From: Rutstroemia sp. NJR-2017a BVV2
Taxonomy: Eukaryota; Ascomycota; Leotiomycetes; Helotiales; Rutstroemiaceae
Length of the DNA stretch: 64,000 nt
Direction: 5' to 3'
Assembly: GCA_002946415.1 (NCBI GenBank)
Contig: NJPS01000040.1
Coordinates: 1-64,000, forward strand
Shown: positions 58,378 to 64,000 of the stretch, piece by piece
Numbering within the stretch: position 1 is the stretch's first letter
Layout of the letters: each line of letters begins with the position of its first letter
Notes under the pieces: model-generated
What the model was told of the DNA's origin: nothing
Databases searched by the model: none
The model's input: the letters and a program-made list of their open reading frames with translations, nothing else
Made by a program: the position numbers and the translations under genes

Positions 58378-59518
58378 ATGCCAGGCACACCTCCGTTTAC
58401 ACTTTTTGGTGGCGCTGCCCTCGGAGATGGTCTTTTCGCTACAATAAAAGATGTCCAGCAATGTTTGGCTCTTTTGAGCACTCTGAAAATCGGCCACGTT
58501 GACACGGCAGCCATCTACCCTCTTAGCTCTCAGGGGAAGTCGGAACAGCTTCTTGGTGAAAGTCAAGCTGGCGAAAATGGCTTTACTATCGACACTAAGA
58601 TTAAAGTAACGGACTTCTCTGGCAAAGGCTCGTTGACAACCTCAGCAATCAATAAAAGCGTTGCCACGAGTCTGTCTCGTATCAAGACAAAGGTATATTT
58701 GGTTTTTTAATATATGACCTCCTCACCGTGGCCCAGCACATGCTCACCAACCTGGCAATGTTAGATAAACGTATTATATTGCCATATGCCTGATGCATCG
58801 ACTCCGATTAGCGAAACCCTCGCTGCTCTCCATGAACTTCACAAGCAGGATAAGTTTCAAAAGGTAGGACTATCTCCTATCCCATAGACGCTAAAATACT
58901 AGCTGACACCAAATAGCTTGGGATATCCAACTTCTCTGTCGCACAAGTCAAAGAGCTCCTTGAAGTATGTGAAAGGGAAGGTTATGTAAAACCAAGTTAC
59001 TACCAAGGACAATATAATGCACTCTGCCGTGAAGCAGAGATGCAACTACTGCCACTCCTACGGCAGCAGAAGATATCATATATTGCACACAGGTACGATG
59101 TTCTGCAATGATATGAAAGATACTTCTCGCTAATCGTGTTCAAACATATAGTCCACTTGCAGGAGGATTCCTATCAGGAATCTTCACGCTAGGTGGTCCA
59201 AACGTCGTCGGAACTCGATTTGAGGATGGCAACCCGAAAGGCAATTTCTTCAAGAAGACGTACGATAATGAACCCACGCATACGGAGATGAAGAAGCTCA
59301 TTGCATTGCTTCAACCCCACGGGATTACTGCATCGGAAGCGGCCTTGAGATGGGTCTATTATCATTCAGCGCTTCAGGAGGGTGATGGGGTGATTCTTGG
59401 AGCTAGCAAGCCGGAGCAGATTTCTCTCAATGCTGCTGATATTGCAAAGGGGTCTCTGCCTTCGGAGGTGGCTAAGGCTGTGGACGCGATGTCGAAAACA
59501 ATACGTGCGCAGTTGTAA
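58378..59518 (+). CDS. Aldo-keto reductase (AKR7-like)
   Basis: Four exons (58378-58692, 58765-58863, 58917-59092, 59152-59518) give 318 aa. AKR tetrad residues are visible: Asp and Tyr in GHVDTAAIYP, Lys in IDTKIKV, and His in YCHMPDAS. The C-terminal segment VILGASKPEQISLNAA is the NADPH-phosphate contact typical of AKR7 (aflatoxin-aldehyde-reductase type). It would reduce an aldehyde or ketone. Its place between the second P450 and the BBE-like oxidase suggests a role in the diterpenoid pathway. Confidence 0.88.
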
Positions 59519-60118
59519 AGTGATTTTCTCAAAAACTATCGATCTCTTGGATAAGGTAGGGCGCAGAAGGTTATGAATGTGTTTGGTTAGAACTAGAAAC
59601 TATAAGCAATGGAAAAAATCAAATAAACATGAGTTCCCTTCCAGTTGAAACAGTTTTGGTGAACCTTCTTAAGTTCTTAACTTCTTCCTAGCCTCCAGCG
59701 ACACCGCTGGGCATAGCATGTGAGCTCCTTCCCCACCAGTTTGATCACACGACGTTTGAGGATTATTAGCTATTTGAAATTGTATCTATGTCCATCAGAA
59801 GTGGTGACCTCAACATGCTAGTTTTGCAAACCGGTATACTCTAGAAGGTAACCACACGCTAGAACAGTAAATGCCACTCACTTTCCCAGGAGTTTTGATG
59901 TCAAAGTCTGGAGCAGGCAGCAAGGCTTGATCTTTTTTCATCTTGATTTATATTGATACAAAATTAGTCCAAAATTCATCAGTGATAAGTACCAAGTACT
60001 CTCGCTGGTCATACACAGAGCTAGCAATACATCTTTTGGTACAACATCGCACCTACATCGTACAGTATTCTACCATCTAGAATCTCTTCCTACACGTACA
60101 AGTTCCATCTCTACATCC
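59519..60118. terminator. Convergent 3' region
   Basis: 600 bp between stop codons of the reductase and the BBE-like oxidase. No gene is seen. Confidence 0.35.
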
Positions 60119-62108
60119 CTATTTCTTCGAAAGCAAAAACCCGCTATTCTGCAAATTCTGAAAAGTCTGCGACGGATCATACTTCTTACTAACCGTCTGC
60201 AGCGACTGTAACAAAGGCTGCCCAATCCCTTGCAACGGCTTCTGTGTGAATGCTGCATCATTCTGGAATTCAAAGGGCAGTAAGAGATTCTGGGAGCGGG
60301 CCAAGGACTGAATTTGGGAGTATAGTTTGTTGGCATTATCTTGGCTCGACGCTGTGTCGGTGTCAGATTGCCATGACATTACTCCTGCGAGCCCTAGGAG
60401 GTAATTTAATTAGCTATGCATGCACCGCAGAATGGATGTAGATGAATACATACAGTTTTGAGCCTGGGGCTGGACACCTAGTGAGTTTTGACCATTTTTA
60501 CTCGCTGTTACAGCAGCTGCAGTAAGAGGTTGATAGGAGAGGATTAGACTCGCTGTCGATGACACATTCGTAGCGATCTTCGCATAATTGAGAGAGATAT
60601 CTTGGTAGAGACCGGCATCAACCTTTATCGATATGCCAAAAATATGCCGACTAGAAGTCATATGTTAGATCATAAAGCTTATCCTCAAGGAAAGACATCT
60701 TACTTAGCAGTGCCCGGAACACTCAGTTCCCCAACTAACGTAGAAAGCTGCTGCACGGTTCCGTTTGTTGGGGTCACTAGGCTGGTCGCTACGGGAATAT
60801 CATAGAAGCTTCCGAATACACTAGGCTTCGCGGCGTGTGCTGCATAGAGGAAGCCGACAACAGTGGTAGACCCTACCAGTGTGAAGACGACTCCAGCTTT
60901 AGGATCACTGGCTGACAGTTCCTGGTATTTCACAAGAGCTTGGAGCAGAGCCGCGTTCTGCGATGAATTGTAGACATTGAAGCCATACCAAACGTCGTGT
61001 AACGGGACTGTATACAGCTCGACCTGGGTTATGATTCCTACGCGACGCAAAAGTTAAGTCTGAACGGCAAATGCTGGGTTCGGAAGTGGGTGGAAAGGTT
61101 GTAGGTAACAGTAGGTTGCTTACCATAATTGGGACCGCCTCCTTTGAGTGCCTTGAATAAATCCGCATTTGTATTTGCGTTTGCATAAACAACCTTCGAG
61201 TTACTCAGTACAACCTGATCCTGTTAGCCACAGCCAGCCAGATACGGATATACACCTCATACCTGAAAACCCTTCACATTGTCGCAAATGAAGCCATACA
61301 TGCTTGGAAAGAATGGAGATCCACCTGAAGTCTGGTTAGCGCATTGATAGTACCCAGTAATTGCCGAAAGAGAGAGACCTACCTCCTAAGATCGAGCCCA
61401 CAATCCCTGGAACAGGCTCTTTAGTTCCAACTGCTGAAAGTCCCAATGAATCCAAAGCTTTGTAGACATCCATCCATTCATTTCCCGCCCCAACTTTGAT
61501 AGACTTTTGATCAGCGCTGACATCGGTTTGGACCAGCAGAGAGAGATCAATCAAGATTCCTGTGCTATCAATACTTCCGAAGCCGCTGTTTGGATTGTGA
61601 CCCCGGCCACGAATCGCGAAAGGTGTATTCATGAAACTGATAACCTTAAGAAGTACAGCTACATAGGTAGCGGTAGTAGGTCGAACGATACATCGTGCTT
61701 CCAACCAGCAAGTTTGAGACCTAGATTATGTGAGCATGTTACTTTCAAGAAGTATATAATATGATGGTCTGAAATCCGGAAGTAGATTGGAACATACCAA
61801 TTCTCCTTGCTTGCGTTGAGGTAGCCCGAACTACTGCTATCCAGGTACGTAGACTCTCCGACGAGGAATTTACTCAGAGAACAAGCTGCTGCTACGCTTT
61901 GCTGTCGGGGGAGAAGGCCACTTGAGTTAGACCCAAGCATCTGAATACTCTGCAATAGCTGGCTATCTATGGTTGATGCATTGGAAGACTGTATATCATG
62001 CACAACCTCAAGTAGCTGGGAAACCAGAGACTGATCTTGCCTTTCCAGTGGAATGGCCGAAACAGTACAGCAAATCAAGGATAAGAGCAAAGCGGCAATA
62101 AACAACAT
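60119..62108 (-). CDS. Secreted FAD-linked oxidase (BBE-like, FAD_binding_4)
   Basis: Seven exons (62108-61798, 61720-61383, 61324-61263, 61214-61124, 61037-60704, 60650-60454, 60393-60119) give about 535 aa; exon 4 could instead start at 61,220, adding two residues. Signal peptide LFIAALLLSLICCTVSA. The FAD domain shows FAIRGRGHNPNSGFG (His about 143, probable covalent FAD site), GTKEPVPGIVGSILGGG, and NADLFKALKGGGPNYG; the C-terminal BBE segment contains KKYDPSQTFQNL. The usual second flavin-linking Cys is not obvious. Such enzymes oxidise alcohols or catalyse oxidative ring closures in secondary metabolism. Last gene of the candidate cluster. Confidence 0.88.
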
Positions 62109-63233
62109 ATTGGTTATGTTTAATTTCTTGCTTCTCAACAAGACATGAAAATTCAAACTTGCTGCAGAACTGCTTGGATCATAGCAGGAAGATATGTACA
62201 AAAAACCGCTCGCCAACTGCTTAATCTCCGGTATATCATCAATCAGCAACGACAGCTGGCGCATTCAGGGGCACAGGCTACTTCTCCTAGCAAACCTCCA
62301 TTTCGCCTGGCTCTCGGTATCCCTAAGAGTGAACACTCATTTTGACGTGAAGGATTCATCAGAGGGTAATGAGAGGCAGCCCCCAAGAACGGCGCGGAAG
62401 TATATTTAGTTGAAACTAAAATGAACCGCCTCTGACTGCCTAGCTGAGAAACGAGACTTCGTCATCGCGAAGTGACTATGGCTTTTACCCCATAGTGCGG
62501 TGACCATGATCGGGAGAGCCTAGACTGGAGCTCTACACGACTACAGCAAGCTTCTAATTACTCTTCTACGCCGCAGTCGAACATGCAAGACTTCTACGGT
62601 TACATATCGGAGTTACTCTTAATCAGCGTAGCAACGTGGCTTTCGTGAGTTTGAAATGGAAGGTAAATAACTTTGGGGGGGTGAACGTGTCGACCACGGG
62701 CCGGGGCCTCGTATCAGACACGCGATGAAAGGTCCCCCACCCCCTCAAAACGTCACCATGCTTATTGATGAATGAGTCAGAAAAAATGCCCCGTATGGAA
62801 AGTTGGGAAAATTTAGACGAGCTCAAAGTATTACCTCCATTACAGCGCTCACGGCAGGTGAGAAATTGGGTGAGAGGGGCGAGGTCGAGGTGTGTGGGGC
62901 TTGGAACAGCCCCTCTCGGCAGTATGTATGCCCCTTCCACCGTTATGGAGGGACGAGGCTTTCAGGATTATCGGTGGGTGGGAGTGGTGGTTTTCTTCCC
63001 ATCTAATCTTCATATGATAATAACTTCAGGTCGTGTGCGTGGACAGGGCTTCAAGGACCTACTGAAAAGGCAATGAGGCTGCTGTCAGCTTAGTATTTCG
63101 GTGGTGCGGGCACGATATAGTCAGCCTTGGAAGAATGCCTTGTGCTAAGACTTTAGCGTGCCGATCCCTGAACCACAGGTCCAGTGCAGAAGTACCTCGT
63201 ATCACATCTCATCTGTGCCGGTAGGATGCATTA
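62109..63233. other. 1.1-kb intergenic gap, no gene seen
   Basis: The first 300 bp is the promoter side of the BBE-like gene. 62,660-62,760 is GC-rich with GGGGGGGTGAACGT and CCACCCCCTCAAAACGT, partly self-complementary. Frames at 62,765-63,076 look spurious. Confidence 0.4.
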
Positions 63234-64000
63234 ACGTACGACCCCACCTAATGAATCACCCCATATAAATAAATCACTTTTACCTATATTACACCACCTA
63301 CTATCAACAACTAATTAATCAACAATCAATAATAGCAGATCTCAATAAAGAAGCTAGAATTAATCTTATGATATAGACGATTCAATCCCGCGATAAATTA
63401 AGTTGCCGGAAGATTATATAGATATATAGTATATTCTTTTTGATATTAACCTAGAAAATAGCTAGCAAACCTATATATTCCGACTACTAGATTAAAAATC
63501 GCCGATTAATCCTAATAAAAGAGAATATAATAATTCAATATATACTCGATCTAGATTTAAGAGGTTTGTTATATCTTACTTAGCTAGTATTATATAGAAG
63601 CCGATATTAGGATGTAATATTATATATTGTGATTTGCAAATAGGAAATTGAACGATAAATAGATCGGAGCGATAATAACTAAGTAATAAAATTACTATTT
63701 GAGTTAAGTACAAAACTCTATATACTAAGGAAATTATCTACTTATATAGACTTTCGTTTCCCTATTTTACTACTATCCCATTATTGTCCCACTAGCCTTT
63801 TGCTAGAGTCCTCGATAGAATATCAGTGGAAGCATATAATTACCCTATATATAGGTAATAGTAGGTGTTAGAATTCCGTGCGTAGTTTATCAAAAATCCC
63901 AAATTTACTATAATTTCAATAATTAATAAAAAATTGAATTTATAAGATATTTCTATAAATATAGTTTTATTATTTATTGAGAGCCTCGTTCTTTAATTTT
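63234..64000 (+). mobile_element. RIP-degraded Fot1/pogo-type DNA transposon, 5' part
   Basis: After a TA dinucleotide (63,232-63,233) the sequence ACGTACGACCCCACCTAATG looks like a Fot1/pogo terminal inverted repeat. From about 63,348 a frame with several TAG stops reads EARINLMI, IQSRDKLSCRKII, and then IIIQYILDLDLRGL, which follows the N-terminal HTH/CENP-B region of pogo-class transposases (EARI...AI...LS.RKAA.IY...YILDLDSRGF). The rest is very AT-rich. The 3' end is beyond the window. It is not functional as it stands. Confidence 0.6.

Overview
The window looks like a filamentous ascomycete chromosome, probably a leotiomycete or related Pezizomycotina; that placement is inference. Genes carry GT-AG introns of 44-92 bp, families are typically fungal (LysM protein, NACHT-ankyrin protein, vanadium haloperoxidase-like protein, PTH11-type membrane protein, fungal bifunctional diterpene cyclase), and several blocks are AT-rich, stop-riddled transposon relics with a C-to-T (RIP-like) mutation pattern. 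All exon structures were spliced by hand from reading frames and splice signals.

Layout. 0-1.8 kb: decayed DIRS-type retroelement. 2.5-3.9 kb: vanadium haloperoxidase-like gene (-). 4-8 kb: AT-rich repeat ground with LTR-like copies and a GC-rich MITE-like element. 8.2-8.9 kb: intact orphan gene with broken relatives near 14.9 and 20.5-21.4 kb. 9.2-13.9 kb: a broken LysM gene (-), with a 53-G run, abutting head to head a (+) gene that has only the C-terminal half of a large glycoside-hydrolase-type protein. 15.7-19.4 kb: phosphorylase-NACHT-ankyrin NLR-like gene.

21.8-29.9 kb: tailoring enzymes (FAD monooxygenase, divergent P450, DUF1772 anthrone-oxygenase-like protein, SnoaL-like protein, NmrA-like protein), followed by relics of an NRPS on the - strand (30.4-31.5 kb). 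32.3-38.2 kb: POT transporter, secreted M20 peptidase and class III aminotransferase. 39.6-43.1 kb: Cu(I) P1B-ATPase, with an 18-bp minisatellite just after its stop. 43.5-46.4 kb: SNF2-helicase relics with scrambled motif order meet the N-terminal end of an ABC transporter at a MITE-like fragment.

47.1-62.1 kb: a candidate diterpenoid gene cluster. It has a bifunctional class II/class I diterpene synthase, two CYP503-like P450s, a rhodopsin-fold membrane protein, an AKR7-like reductase and a secreted BBE-like flavin oxidase. Synthase and first P450 share a 547-bp divergent promoter holding four 18-bp direct repeats. I see no GGPP synthase or transcription factor, so the cluster may continue beyond the window or rely on genes elsewhere. 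From 63.2 kb to the end lies the 5' part of a RIP-degraded Fot1/pogo transposon. I found no tRNA, rRNA or CRISPR.
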